In this document: piece by piece, positions 11,820 through 23,121 of the stretch
Numbering within the stretch: the stretch's first letter is position 1
How the letters are laid out: every line of letters begins with the position of its first letter
From: Lasiodiplodia sp. COLG20
Taxonomy: Eukaryota; Ascomycota; Dothideomycetes; Botryosphaeriales; Botryosphaeriaceae
NCBI GenBank assembly: GCA_009801085.1
Contig: VNWV01000007.1
Coordinates: 496,001 to 560,000 of the forward strand
Length of the DNA: 64,000 bases
Direction of reading: 5' to 3'
Made by a program: the position numbers and the translations under genes
Notes under the pieces: generated by a model
Databases searched by the model: none
Told to the model about the DNA's origin: nothing
What the model saw: only the letters and a program-made list of their open reading frames with translations

Positions 11820-12198
11820 GCAGTGAATGAGTTCGTACATAGGAGGAGCAGCCGTCTCAAGAACTCTTTCGGTCTCTCGGCCTTCGGATGCATTTGTAGA
11901 ATTGGCGATTTAGTCAGCACAGCAGAGCATAACTTTCTTTGTGGTGCACGTCAGGGGCCCAGAGCACGAAGTACCCTTCAACATTTATCAGCGCGGAATC
12001 AATCACGAATGCTGTTGAAAACGAGTGGGCTCTCACGTGCGTCATCTCACATAAGCTGAATGTAGTAGGATTCAGTGAGAGGCGGGGTAAGTGTCTCATT
12101 TGGAAGCTGTTCGTAGGGGCCCCGCAACCTTTTAAAGGGCGACGCTGGCTGTCATAGTCTGATGCGATAGTTGTTTCTTTGAAACGGGAACCACGAAT
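11820..12198. other. Intergenic spacer
   Basis: This is the NLR 3' region and the promoter of the VOC gene. No gene, RNA or repeat is seen. Confidence 0.5.
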
Positions 12199-12859
12199 AT
12201 GGCAGACACAAAGGGAAGCGGAAAGCCGACGAAAGTCACCTCACCCATCAAGCTCGCCCATGTTGTCCTTCGGACGCGGCCTGAGACGTTCGCCAGCATG
12301 GTGAGCTTCTACAAGACTTTTCTGGGCGCCGAGTCGTCGCATGAGAATGAATTCATATCCTTCCTCACGTACGACGACGAGCATCATCGCATTGCCATTG
12401 TTGCAATCCCGGACATCGGTCCCAAAGACGCCAAGACGTCCGGGTTGGAGGTAAGGAGTCGTATCGCCGGAGAAGTGCATCACGCGCCTGACTTTCATCT
12501 AGCACATAGCTTTCACTTTCGCCACGATTCGAGATCTCCTGGCTTCGTACAGCCAACGGAAGGAGTTGGGAATCGCGCCGGTATGGTGTGTCAACCACGG
12601 GCCGACGCTCAGCATCTACTACCGGGACCCGGACGGCAATCACATAGAGACGCAGGTGGATGTCTTTGACAATGCAGAGGATGCTTCGGCCTACATGACC
12701 AGCGCCGACTTTTCGAATAATCCTATCGGGGTGGATTTTGATCCCGAGGATGTTATCAAGAAGCTCGAGCAGGGCGTGTCTACCGAGGAAATCTTGAAGA
12801 GGCCAAACATTGGCCCAAGGGACCTCACGGACGTGCCTTTGGTTGTGGAGTCCCACTGA
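12199..12859 (+). CDS. VOC-superfamily protein (glyoxalase / extradiol dioxygenase fold)
   Basis: Exons 12199-12450 and 12503-12859 (52-nt phase-0 intron GTAAGG...CTAG) encode 202 residues. Two beta-alpha-beta-beta-beta modules are visible. Module one begins IKLAHVVLRT; module two begins HIAFTFATIRDL, directly after the splice. The likely metal ligands are His in AHVVLR, His in HIAF and Glu in HIETQVD, the usual H-H-E set of this superfamily. The phrase YYRDPDGNHIE is typical of bacterial and fungal ring-cleavage dioxygenase-like VOC proteins. No targeting signal is seen. Substrate cannot be assigned: glyoxalase, extradiol dioxygenase-like and fosfomycin/bleomycin-type members share the fold. 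Confidence 0.82.
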
Positions 12860-13261
12860 AGATGGTCATGTGTTCTATTCGCAAGCATAATTTGCCACGC
12901 GCATCTCCTTTTCATGGCAGTGCGAGAATGTGCTTTTCAGTGACAGTGTGATGTCAAGCAAAGCCTTGGCAATTAGTCAATTTGAAGGCAGATGTCATTT
13001 TAAACCGTATATTTTGGCTTTGCCGGTCGCTCGAAGAAATTTCTCCGCCATACTTGATAGGTTCTGCAGGACTAGCCAGATCTTGTCCGTTGTGACACTC
13101 GTTTACAAGACATCGAGTTTGACGAGCCATATCATGTTCCGGCGAAAATAACCGATGATCTAAAGCCACATTTCTTGGATGTACAGCCATTGATGGGTGT
13201 TTCAGCAAATTAATGGTTGTTGACAGCAGGTTTGTCTAGAATTATAGATGAGCTTAACCGG

Positions 13262-13295
<34 letters not shown>

Positions 13296-14424
13296 GCAGA
13301 TGATGCAGAAAGAGCAGTCTACTCCATGCGTCGCCATGCGCAAGTAGGCAGACTTCGTCTACGACTGTATGATACGAATGGACTGAACAGAGAAAGGAGT
13401 GCGCTTCCAAATGAGGTGCGCGAAGTGCGAGATGATCCATATCTGGGTAGGCCGTTGCCGGAGGCTTCTCCAAAACGGAAGGCAACCTCGACAATGAGAT
13501 TGACTCTTAGCCTCAACAAATCTCAGCTGTCAAGACTACCTACGGATAAATTCAAGGGCTCTGACCACGCACTAAGTCGCCATTGTGACGGTCCCGGGTC
13601 CTGTGCTGTCAGGGGTAGCCAAGGGACTAATTCAACAGTCAACTCCACACTTCGGCAGCTACACAGCTTCTGGCAAGCGCTACCACAAATGTTCCGAGGC
13701 CAAGGTAAGAGGCCTTTTATTGTTTACTATGTGCCTCGGTTGACCAGCGGGCTGTGATTGGCTCCGATCAGCAAGGATGGTCTCGGCTGTGCTCGGAAAT
13801 CGTTTAAGTAACCCTTCGATCCACCTGCAATGCTGATCATAAGGCTCACCCCGGCCTGTCAACTGTAGATCCAGACGTCACGCAGCGAGTAGGGCCTAGC
13901 CTGGACGCACTTCTCCTTTTCAGCCGCACACCTGCTGCTTAAGGAAGGCGGCAATTTTATTCGTTTTAGTACAGGAAAATTGTGGAAGCACTTGACCACC
14001 ACACTGACGGACAATGGCTACGAAGTGAATGGGAACATTTTTTGTTGAGTAGGGTGGATGCACCAACTGTCACAAGATTGATGCGAAGCGGGAGTCGAAG
14101 CGTTCCCTTGATAGCTGAAAGTGCCGAGCAATACTCCTTTTGGCACTATCACGACTCAAATCTGCGGCTGAGTTATCTCCGGGCCGCGCGAACCAACGGA
14201 CCGAACTGTCGGTGCCACTTCCGGCGCATCGTCCGGTCCCAGCTCACGCGCGTCTGTACATCTTCATTTTACGCTTACACAGTGATCTCCCCAGATTCGG
14301 GCTGCGACCTCACGACCATTGGCACTTAAATGCAACCATGGTCCTCTAGATGGCAGGATTCCAAGGCTCCCACGGCCCGCAATCCCCCAGATCCCGACCA
14401 CATCCACTCGTTTAGTTCGACAAG
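12860..14424. other. Intergenic region with a poly-A tract (1.56 kb)
   Basis: No gene is supported. A 169-codon frame (13248-13757) starts within the poly-A tract, reads as a lysine run and then unremarkable sequence, so I discount it. The right end is the promoter of the secreted hydrolase. Confidence 0.5.
13262..13290. repeat. 29-nt poly-A tract
   Basis: An uninterrupted run of 29 A lies in unique-looking noncoding DNA. It could be a simple mononucleotide repeat or the tail of an old retroposed sequence; no target duplication was identified. Confidence 0.85.
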
Positions 14425-15600
14425 ATGCCTTCACTCGCTACAACCGCATTCATCCTGGCCAGTGCCGGCCTCAGCATTGCGGCGCCTGCCGTGTCCAGGC
14501 GCAGCAGCGGACCGACGTGCTCAGACGTCAACCTGACCGTCACCATCACGGCCCAGAACCACGCCGTGCCGCAGTACCTCCTCGACGGGCTCGACTCGGC
14601 CAGCCTGACGCCGAGCGGACTCGAGTCGCTGCTCAACGGCGCCGGCAACGAGCTGCAGCTGGCGCTGGTCAACGGCACGTGGAACATCGCCGGCCTCTAC
14701 TGCGAGCCCGAGGTGCAAGTGGCCGGGCGCGAGAACACCGTACAGCTGCTCGTGCACGGCATCACCTTCGACCACCACTACTGGACGGGCGGCGTGGGCG
14801 GCACCGACGACCAGTACTCGTGGATTGCCCACGCCTCCAAGCAGGGCTACGCCACCCTGGCCATCGACCGCCTGGGAGCCGGCGCCTCGGACCACCCAGA
14901 CCCCATCACCGTCGTGCAGAAGCCGACGCACGTCGAGATCGCCCACCAAGTCGTGCAGGCCCTGCGCGCCGGCAAGTTCGGCGGCCGCCAGTTCTCCAAG
15001 GTCGCCTACGTCGGCCACTCGTACGGCTCGCTCATCGGCAACACGCTGGCCGCGCGCTACCCGGCCGACGCCGACGCCCTGGTGCTGACGGGCTACACGA
15101 GCGAGATCAAGCAGTCGGTCGCCGGCGTCGTCATCACCCCGGGCGGCGCCCCGGCCGCCATCGTCGACCCGGCCCGCTTCGGCAAGCTGAGCCTGGGCTA
15201 CTCGCTCATGACGCTCGAGGCCGGCGCGCGCTCGCTCTTCTACACCAGCGACGCCGCCGACTGGGACGCCGCCGTCGTCGCCAACGACTGGAAGAACCGC
15301 CACACCTTCACCCAGGGCGAGGCCCTCAGCACCTTCTTCGTCAACGACGTCGCCGACGACTTCGACAAGCCCGTCCTCGTGCTCACCGGCCACGAGGACC
15401 AGATCTTCTGCGGCCTCGCCCTGCCGCTGCTGGGCCCCGGCGACTGCACCGGCTACGGCGACAAGACCGCCCGCCTCTTCCCCAGCGCCGACTACCGCTT
15501 CCAGGACGTCGCCAACACCGGCCACGCCATGAACTTCCACCACACCGCCGGCGAGACCTTCGCCGCTGCCCACGACTTTTTGGAGGGTGCTGGCTTCTAA
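14425..15600 (+). CDS. Secreted alpha/beta hydrolase
   Basis: A single exon encodes 391 residues. An N-terminal signal peptide is clear (hydrophobic ATTAFILASAGLSIAAP, likely cleaved near residue 20). A complete serine-hydrolase triad is visible: Ser199 in VGHSYGS, Asp325 in LTGHEDQ and His367 in NTGHAMN. Cysteines typical of a secreted, disulphide-bonded enzyme are present (TCSD, LYCEPE, IFCG, GDCTG). The oxyanion segment is LVHGITFDHHYW. By family it hydrolyses an ester, lactone or related bond outside the cell; the substrate is unknown. Codon third positions are overwhelmingly G or C, much more so than in the NLR upstream. This bias opens long chance frames on the other strand and in another frame. 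The flanks are noncoding. Confidence 0.9.
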   Translation: MPSLATTAFILASAGLSIAAPAVSRRSSGPTCSDVNLTVTITAQNHAVPQYLLDGLDSASLTPSGLESLLNGAGNELQLALVNGTWNIAGLYCEPEVQVAGRENTVQLLVHGITFDHHYWTGGVGGTDDQYSWIAHASKQGYATLAIDRLGAGASDHPDPITVVQKPTHVEIAHQVVQALRAGKFGGRQFSKVAYVGHSYGSLIGNTLAARYPADADALVLTGYTSEIKQSVAGVVITPGGAPAAIVDPARFGKLSLGYSLMTLEAGARSLFYTSDAADWDAAVVANDWKNRHTFTQGEALSTFFVNDVADDFDKPVLVLTGHEDQIFCGLALPLLGPGDCTGYGDKTARLFPSADYRFQDVANTGHAMNFHHTAGETFAAAHDFLEGAGF

Positions 15601-16012
15601 ACCCGCTGCGAGTGTTGTTGACGATGGAGCCCAAGTGCTGGACGAGCTTTTTTGACGAGATGTCTGTACATACTTTTTAGTCTTAATGTATATACCTATC
15701 TGCAACCATAACGGCCCCTTTTGTCAGAGAGAGAGAGAGAAGAATCTGGAACTGTGCACATTACCGTTTAATGGGGAAATCTTTTTTCCCGTGGGCGTTG
15801 AGCTCCACGAACCCCTTTTTCCAAGTTACCCCGACCCATGCTTTTGCTGTTGAACGCTCACAATTGCCGCCGCGGTTTGTCACAGATGTGCCGAAAGACA
15901 AAACGAAACCAACTTAACGCCCCCCACCTTACCAACGTCCCCCCTGACCAGCTTGAAACTTTACAAAGAAAAGTGTTGAGAAGAAAGTGCGCTGATGACC
16001 CAAACATCATCA
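15601..16012. other. Convergent 3' intergenic region
   Basis: This 412-bp spacer lies between the hydrolase (+) and the PabA-PabB gene (-). It holds a GA microsatellite at 15726-15740 and no gene. Confidence 0.6.
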
Positions 16013-18709
16013 TCACACCTCCACCACCACATCCGCATCAAACACCCTCAACGCGCTCTCCAGCTTCACCACCATCTCCTCGTACTCGCCCTCGGGCGTG
16101 CTCTGCGCCGTCACCGCCCCGCCCGCACCCACTCTCCAGACCTCCTGTTCTTCTTCTCCTCCTCCTCCCTCCGCGCGCTCCTCGTCCCACCGCCACGCGG
16201 TCCGGATCACGACGGCGAAGTCGCCGCCGCCGCCGACGTCCAGGTAGCCCAGCACGCCTGAGTAGATGCCGCGGGGCTGGCGCTCCTCGATGGCGTGCAG
16301 CAACTCGCACGACCGCTTCTTCGGCGCGCCCGTCATCGAGCCCGGCGGCAGCGACGCGTGGAGGATGTCGATGCCGGTAGCGGCGGCGGCGGCGGCGGCG
16401 GCGGCACGTTCGCGATCCGCTCCGTCATCACCTTCCCGCACCGGTGCTGCTGCTTTGCGGAGTTTGCGTGGAAGAAGCGTGGTGTAAGATGATGAGTGGA
16501 GCGGGTGCGAGGCGGAGACGCCGGGGCAGGGAGAGGGGCACGGTGAGGGCGCGAGGGACGAGGCTTGCGACGACGCTGCCGTGCTGGGGGGATGGTAGTC
16601 CGAATCTTCCGAGTCTTCGGGAGAGGAGGCGGCGGCTGTGGTGGTTGTTGTATCAACGGCTCCCTTCGACTCCTGCGCCGCCGCCCACTGCCCGGTCAAG
16701 TCGCCCTCGATGACGCTGACCAGCTGGAACACGGTCTCGTACTCCTCGACGCCCATGAGCTTGCTGACGCGCACGTTGCCCGCGCCCACGACGCCGTGGA
16801 GGTCGTGCCGCACCAGGTCGACGATCATCAGGTTCTCCGCCCGCTCCTTGGAGCTGCTCAGCACGCGCTCCGCGTCCGCCCGCGTCACGCCCGCTTCTTT
16901 GCGCACCGTGCCTTTGATCGGCCGATACTGGCAGCGGCCCTGGCGCGTCCACGAGAGGAAGCGCTCCGGACTGCTGCTCAGGATGTCGACGCCCGCACCC
17001 GCCGGGCCAAGGCGGATGTAACCGCCGAACGGTGCGGGGTTCAAATGGCGGAGACGGGTGTAGAGGTCCCACGCGAAGGTGGTGCGGGTGGTGCGAGGAA
17101 GGCGGATGGTGGTTTGCGATGTGAGGCACAGCTCGTAAGAGTCGCCGGCGCGGATGGATTCTTGACAGGCGCGGACTTTGTTTTCGTAGGACGTGCTCGA
17201 GGGAATCGATACGGTCGACTTTGCGAGGACGGAGGAAAGGTTGGCAGGTGGCTTTTGTAACGAGCGAGAAGCTAGAGAGCCGAGTTTCCGAGAGGTCGAC
17301 TGAACCCAATCCGCATCCCCATCACGAATGCTTTGAATGTAAATCTTGTGAGAAAGGTGGTCAACCACAATACTCCGTGTGACGAAGGTGAAGGCAAGAT
17401 CCGGCTTGCGGAAGCTCTGTGTGCCAGAGACTGCTGTTGGTTTGACGTTGATAGTCTCCAGTCCAGCTTCATACGATACGAACCCTATCAAACCTCCCCA
17501 GAACGGCGAGTCTACAGGCCCGTCGGGGGCACGGGTCAATTCCATCAGATGTTTGAGGTATGACCAGACGTTTGCTCCTCCTTCCCGATGCAGAAGATCC
17601 TGTCCAACCCGGAGCTCTAAAATTTGGCCGTCGACGAAATATTCGACTCGTAGGTTTCTTCCCGTTTCCAGGCATGCAATGATGGATTTGCTCCCAGTCT
17701 CACCGCGTATCGGTTGCTTCCGCTTGTTCAAGCCGGACTCGAGAACAGCGGCTTCCTGGCCAGGAATCTCAAGCAATTCGCATATGCGGCGAACATCGCG
17801 TTCGGCAGATGAAATACTCTGGTATTCGACTGGGATGCCAGGGCGGTTGACGAGAGAAGCCTGAAGCAGTTGGCAGTGGATATGGTCCCATGAAGTGTAC
17901 TTTGGCACGGGAATGCGGTTTTGGAAGTCCTGGCTAGCCACTGTGACCTTAGCTAACCTCTGAGAAGGCCGTGCTAGTAGCCATCTGCTTGCCTGAGCCC
18001 ACCAGTTTTGGACAATTCTAGCACCTTCCGAGTCGGTGCATATAGACTCTGGATGGTATTGAACTCCCCAAAACGGTTTGGACGTGTGCTCTACCGACAT
18101 TAGCACGGGGCCATTCTTGGGGCAGTCACAATCCCAAGCCAACGGTCTTAGCTCCGGGCATTGCGGTGAAGGTGACCACAGGTCGGGCGGTGGATATGAA
18201 GCGTTCAAGGACGGAGAAAAGCCCAGCTTGACGTGGAGCGAGTGGTACTGGGTGGCGTGGACGTGATGCAGACGGTCAAATAGGGAATATCCTTGGTGGT
18301 GGACCTGGGTGATAATTCCGTGACGCGGCTCGGGAAGTCTGTCGATAGTAGCGCCGAATGCGTGGGCGAGACTCTGAAAGCCCAGGCATATTCCAAGGAC
18401 GGGGAGGAGGTGCCTCTCGGGAAGGGACCATAAGGTTGAGATTAGACCGGTATCCCGGGGATTTTCTACTGTTCCGGGGCCGGGACCGGCGACAACGGCG
18501 TCGAAAGTATCCAGGAAGCGGTAGAAATCGGCTGGCGAGGAGCTGGCGAAGGCTGGATGATCGATATGGAGGGCAGTGACATGGGCGTTCAGGGACTGCT
18601 GCAGAAGCGCAACAATGTTGTTGGCAAACGAGTCATAGGCATCGATGAACAGAATGCGGGGGCTGGCACAGATTCCATACGGGTCCATGTCGAAGGAGGT
18701 GCTGCTCAA
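16013..18709 (-). CDS. ABZ1: Para-aminobenzoate synthase, fused PabA-PabB (aminodeoxychorismate synthase)
   Basis: A single exon encodes 898 residues. The N-terminal glutamine amidotransferase (~17-260) shows the class I triad: Cys108 in GICLGFQ and His219/Glu221 in VQYHPES. The chorismate-binding half (from ~330) has PIKGT, whose lysine marks PabB rather than anthranilate synthase. It also has ENLMIVDLVRHDL, PPGSMTGAPK and RGIYSGVLGYLD. The enzyme makes 4-amino-4-deoxychorismate from chorismate and glutamine for folate synthesis. Between the two conserved blocks of the C-terminal half lies a low-complexity insert of about 110 residues (Ser/Pro/Thr-rich, then nine Ala). This makes the protein longer than yeast Abz1, and it could be an unspliced exonic insertion or a tolerated loop. 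The gene points away from the regulator at 19615. Confidence 0.92.
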   Translation of the reverse strand: MSSTSFDMDPYGICASPRILFIDAYDSFANNIVALLQQSLNAHVTALHIDHPAFASSSPADFYRFLDTFDAVVAGPGPGTVENPRDTGLISTLWSLPERHLLPVLGICLGFQSLAHAFGATIDRLPEPRHGIITQVHHQGYSLFDRLHHVHATQYHSLHVKLGFSPSLNASYPPPDLWSPSPQCPELRPLAWDCDCPKNGPVLMSVEHTSKPFWGVQYHPESICTDSEGARIVQNWWAQASRWLLARPSQRLAKVTVASQDFQNRIPVPKYTSWDHIHCQLLQASLVNRPGIPVEYQSISSAERDVRRICELLEIPGQEAAVLESGLNKRKQPIRGETGSKSIIACLETGRNLRVEYFVDGQILELRVGQDLLHREGGANVWSYLKHLMELTRAPDGPVDSPFWGGLIGFVSYEAGLETINVKPTAVSGTQSFRKPDLAFTFVTRSIVVDHLSHKIYIQSIRDGDADWVQSTSRKLGSLASRSLQKPPANLSSVLAKSTVSIPSSTSYENKVRACQESIRAGDSYELCLTSQTTIRLPRTTRTTFAWDLYTRLRHLNPAPFGGYIRLGPAGAGVDILSSSPERFLSWTRQGRCQYRPIKGTVRKEAGVTRADAERVLSSSKERAENLMIVDLVRHDLHGVVGAGNVRVSKLMGVEEYETVFQLVSVIEGDLTGQWAAAQESKGAVDTTTTTAAASSPEDSEDSDYHPPSTAASSQASSLAPSPCPSPCPGVSASHPLHSSSYTTLLPRKLRKAAAPVREGDDGADRERAAAAAAAAATGIDILHASLPPGSMTGAPKKRSCELLHAIEERQPRGIYSGVLGYLDVGGGGDFAVVIRTAWRWDEERAEGGGGEEEQEVWRVGAGGAVTAQSTPEGEYEEMVVKLESALRVFDADVVVEV

Positions 18710-19614
18710 CGGACAAACGGAGTATCATGAAGAGATTGCAAGCAGAGCAGTCATCGGCGATTTTGGAGATGCGGAAAAAAAACAGGACGCCGAATGAAGT
18801 CCGAGATGAATCAGTGCATGATGAACCGAGGCAAGAGGTGATGATTCTTGACTCGCATACGCCAGGCAGAGCAGAGACGGATCCGGGCGTGGTCGAGGAG
18901 TGCAGATGGTTTGGAGGAGAGTCATGGAATGGCGGCGACTTGAAGCCGTCGAACGGCTTTGTCGCCGAAAGTAGCCGCACGGCGTGAGCCGGCCGGGACA
19001 AGAAAAAAATACGCTGGGCTTATCGGCTAGCGCCGACCCTGCGTCCCGCCACCGGGGATCATAGCACAGCCTTACAAAACAGGCCGCCAGCCTGCGATTG
19101 GCTGGCCGGTCGTGCAAATTAGACAGTTCTAAATGCAGCGGGCCTCATTAGCTAGCAAGTCAGTTATAAGCTTTGGAGTGATGGAAATAGCCCTGTCAAT
19201 CTGTTTGACTTCACTGCATTGTTGCGCCGGAAACCCGCCACGTCTCCGGCGCTCTGGCCGTGACGCTGGCTGTGTGGGCTCCGCGCGTCTGCCAGCGCAC
19301 GCCAGAGCAAGACGGCTGCTCTGCCGCTGGCAGTGCGGCGGAGGGTGGCGTGAGGGCTGCGGCGAAGCGTGGGCGTGCGTATTTCTCCGGGCTGGGGGCT
19401 CGTATATATGTAGTCGGAGGAGTTCCTCCGCCGTAAGATTGGGTGGCCCTGGCGACTGTGAAGCTGGCACTGGAGGCAACTCCGAGATGGACGAACACGA
19501 TCGGGCCGCGCTGGCGCCCGTGACTGGGGCCAAGTCGGGGAGCCCAAAATAGAGGGTCCCCCGTGGAGAAAACGCCGCCCGCCCCTCGTCTCCTCCGCAG
19601 TACCGCAATCCGTT
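18710..19614. other. Divergent intergenic region (905 bp)
   Basis: This is the shared upstream space of PabA-PabB (-) and the C2H2 regulator (+). Frames exist on both strands (for example an 86-codon frame at 18727-18987) but show no motif. No strong TATA box or repeat is seen. Confidence 0.5.
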
Positions 19615-21921
19615 ATGTCATCCTTCAACCCCGAAGAGCCTGCGTGGTACAAGTGCTCCCACTGTACCGACCAATTCAAGCGAGAAGACCACCTGCGCCG
19701 CCACGAGCTCAGCCATGGCTTCCCGCGCTTCCTCTGCGAACACCCCGCCTGTGGAATGCGCTTCCACCGCAAGGACGTCCTGCAGCGGCACAAGCTCGTC
19801 CATCAACCCAATCCCTTAAAGCGGAGGCGGAAGCCGCGTCGCGGGCCCATCCCCCACGGTCCCATCCAGCAGGCCTCCCACCAAGACTCAACCACACCGC
19901 CGGCCGATCTCAGCCCACCGCCCGTTGCTCTAAATCAACTTCCCTTGAGCGCCGCCCTCACCCCTCCGCGCCACCATGCCGCCAGCACCGCCTCGCAGTC
20001 GCCGCCCCAGGACCTGCCCCAGTCTGCGACCGACTCCTTCAACCTGACCACCGAATGGGACTATGGCATCCACGAGTGGCCTGAATTCGCCCTGCCTGCC
20101 GGCCCCCACAACTTCGTGCCCTCCTGGCAGAACTGTGTCATGCCCGTCTTCGACTCGACCACCTCGCCTCTGATCCCGCCCTCTCTGGCCCTCGCCCACG
20201 CTCCCAATGCGTCTTTCCCCCTGGATGCCGCCGCCTTCTTGCCGCCGCCCGCTTTGCCCTTGTCGCCGCATGACATGCAAATATGCGTTGACAAGTTTCG
20301 CCAGCGATTCCTGCCGCGTATCCCCTTTCTTCACTACTCGACTTGCGAAAACGAGTGCATAGCCCAGAACTCCGCTCTGTACTACACCATGGCCATGGCC
20401 GGATCCCTCTATCTCGACGAGTACCGCTCCAAAGCCGCGAGGATGCACAAGCTCGCTTCCGAAACCCTGCACAAGCAGTCCCAGATGGTAAGCCTGTAAG
20501 CCTTCGTGCCCAATTCCAACTAACAATCGTCGTCCAGCGCCTTCAAGACTTTCAAGCAAAGATCTTGATAATAGATTTCGCCGTTTGGTACGGCAACGAG
20601 GAAATGCGGAGGTGGGCTAGCCGAGAGAAGCACGCCTTGGCCCAGGTTGGTCTCCTTTCTCTTTCTTTCGCCATTGGTGCTCACTACTTTCGCAGGCTTT
20701 GATAGAGTTCGTGTCAGCCTCGCTTCCGCCCCTGGGCTATGATGATTGGGGTAGGTGGAGATTGAGAGAAGAAATCAAGAGGTATGGTGAGCGGCTGTGA
20801 TGGCTTCTGGCTGCAGCTGACAGATTCAGGACTGCCTTCGCCTTCTTCGTTAACTGCGTCATGCAATCGACCTTCTACGGCCATGATACACCAAGTATCG
20901 CCAGCTCCATCGAGCTATCTCTTCCAAGCCCCGAGAGCATATGGGAAGCCACTTGCGAGGCCGAATGGCAAGCCCAGATTGAACTGCTCGGATTACGGGA
21001 AAAGTCGGAGATCATTTTCCCCATCGCCGCTCATGCCATCCTCTCTCAAGACACCGAGTATTCAACCGATTATGAGCTAGCCACCCTTTTTGGACAGTTC
21101 ATCCTTCTCTGCGTCATCATGGACTCTTACAATGCTGCCGCCAGACTCCCCACCAATTACGTGACGGTCGAAGGCTGGCAAAACAGGGATATGGCGCTGT
21201 TTCGGCTGCGTGACACCATTGATGGCGCCCTGAGTCTTTGGACCGAGCTGTGGTGGGCAAGCCCGGAATGTCTATGGGATTCCAATGTTCCCGCCCACCC
21301 GCGCATCGAGAACATCTTTTTGCATCTTTACATCACCACCAAGTTACATAAGAACGAGGACTCGAACCGGGATCGACCAGCCTGGACCTACAGGCCCATC
21401 GAATGCGCCACCTCCATGTTTACCAGCGTTTCGAAGGCCGGCTTCACCGAGGTAAGATTCTGAATTTCTTACAGTGCACGACATGACTGACGCGGACCCT
21501 CTAGGTTGCAACATACGCCGCTCATATACTTAGCTTCTCCTGCTACTATATCGCTGTTGAAATGGCACGTACCATGTCCGCGTGGCTCAAGATGGTCGCC
21601 GCGCCATCCTACGGCCCACTTACGCGCCGCGACTCTGAGATTATGACACGCCTGCGCCAGGCTGTCAGACGGTTCGTTGCCCATCCACCCACAGCGCCCG
21701 TCACCAAGCAAGAGAATCTTCTTGGTGCGGCCCCAGTAACTGCTCCAAAGCTTTTGCGAGACGGATCAAGTTTGGACGAACTGATCAAGCAAGTCGATGA
21801 GATTTGGACGCTCGGGATGGGTGGTGAGCAGTGGAAAGAGGACGAAGTAAAAGGCGTCGCAGTGAGGCCGCTGCAGTCAACTCCGATGCCGAATTTGGAA
21901 ACTCCTATGCCTATACCATGA
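19615..21921 (+). CDS. C2H2 zinc-finger transcription factor with fungal_trans-type domain
   Basis: Exons 19615-20487, 20538-20645, 20696-20781, 20830-21451 and 21505-21921 encode 701 residues. Two C2H2 fingers lie at residues ~13-60: CSHC...HLRRHELSH, then CEHPAC...LQRHKLVH. A basic stretch (KRRRKPRRG) follows and suits nuclear import. A Pro/Ser-rich linker of about 150 residues leads to a helical region (SPHDMQICVDKFRQRFLPRI ... YYTMAMAGSLYLDEY) resembling the fungal-specific transcription factor domain PF04082. All four introns are short and keep frame. C2H2 plus fungal_trans proteins are sequence-specific regulators, often of metabolism or stress. Targets cannot be inferred, and the neighbouring genes do not form an obvious regulon. 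Confidence 0.87.
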
Positions 21922-22548
21922 TGTGAGCAGGCCTTTCTTCGACTTTGTCTGCACCTGCAAGCCATTTGTATCGCCAATGCTGTATGTTTTAAGTCGTCTT
22001 GCAGGCCTCGCCCATGCCCGGGAATCCAAACACCCAAAAGTCTTATTTTCTCTTCCTTTTCTTGTTGCGATCGTGTACCGTTCCAAGAGCGTATTCCACA
22101 CCTTTCAATACCCCATGGCGACAATGAAAGAGCGATGAGCAGGTTGAAGCAGGCATGTGATCAAAACAAAGGCAAGGTGTACTGTTCTGAGACGTCGGTC
22201 AGCCGCTAACGGCATGGGGTACCGGAAGTTGCGGGCGGGAGGGACGGACCGAAGTATAAGGATGCTGCTTTGAGAAGGGCGTTGACACCACTGAACCATG
22301 GTCCCAACACCTCAGTCTTACCCATCGCGACCAACGAAAGCCCTTCAACGGCCATCGCTTCCACTTAACGTTTTCCCACATGCAATTTCTGTCTGCCCTT
22401 GACTTCTGACCGCGACAGACAGAAAAAGTGGCAGTTCCCCTCACTCCCGACTGCTCCGCCTGAACATCGCGATCTCAGCCAACCAAATATAGCCACCAAT
22501 TCATCCCCCACGCGCTAGGCGACATAAAACCCGCCGCCTTAACTGTAA
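21922..22548. other. Intergenic region
   Basis: About 630 bp with no supported gene. Short overlapping frames only. Confidence 0.5.
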
Positions 22549-23078
22549 ATGCTGTCAGTAATGCCGACTTCGTTCCAAAGATTCCGCCAGAAGGCGACAA
22601 AGAAGGCGCGCGCCAAACTGCACTCTTTCCTCTGCCTAGCCCCAGATATGAGAACCGGAAAGGAAATATCAGAAAAAGAGCTGTATTTCTCTTCATCGAT
22701 CGACCTCGACGATCTCGTGTCTAGTCTTGCCGAGGGGGGGAAGCAGATCCCGCCTGAGCTCCACCCAACCCCAATTAGGAAGGCTATCACGCTCCAAGCC
22801 AGCGTCTGCAACCACTACTACCCAGTCTCCCCACAGAGCCGCGCTCACCGAGACTATGTCTGCGAGGCATACATCGCGCCGCTTTGCCCGCACTGCGACA
22901 TCGCGGCCCCGTCTACGTTGTCGTCATCCTCCTCCTCAGAAGAGCAGGAGACGGAAGGAGCGAAAGGGAAAACCACCACCACCACCATAACCGCAACCGA
23001 CTGCGGCCACCCCATCACCGTGCGCCACCGCACAGCCGCCATCATCGCCGCCAACCCTCTGATTTTCTCCCTCAGTCC

Positions 23079-23121
<43 letters not shown>

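Noticed and set aside
13248..13757. 169-codon frame starting in the poly-A tract
   Set aside because: It begins with a Lys run from poly-A and shows no domain, splice pattern or promoter.
14521..15705. 394-codon minus-strand frame and a long second plus-strand frame over the hydrolase
   Set aside because: Both are shadows created by G/C-ending codons; they have biased, motif-free composition while the 391-residue frame has a signal peptide and a full triad.
16565..17260. 231-codon plus-strand frame
   Set aside because: It lies antisense to the conserved PabB domain and reads as low-complexity Arg/Ala/Asp-rich sequence.
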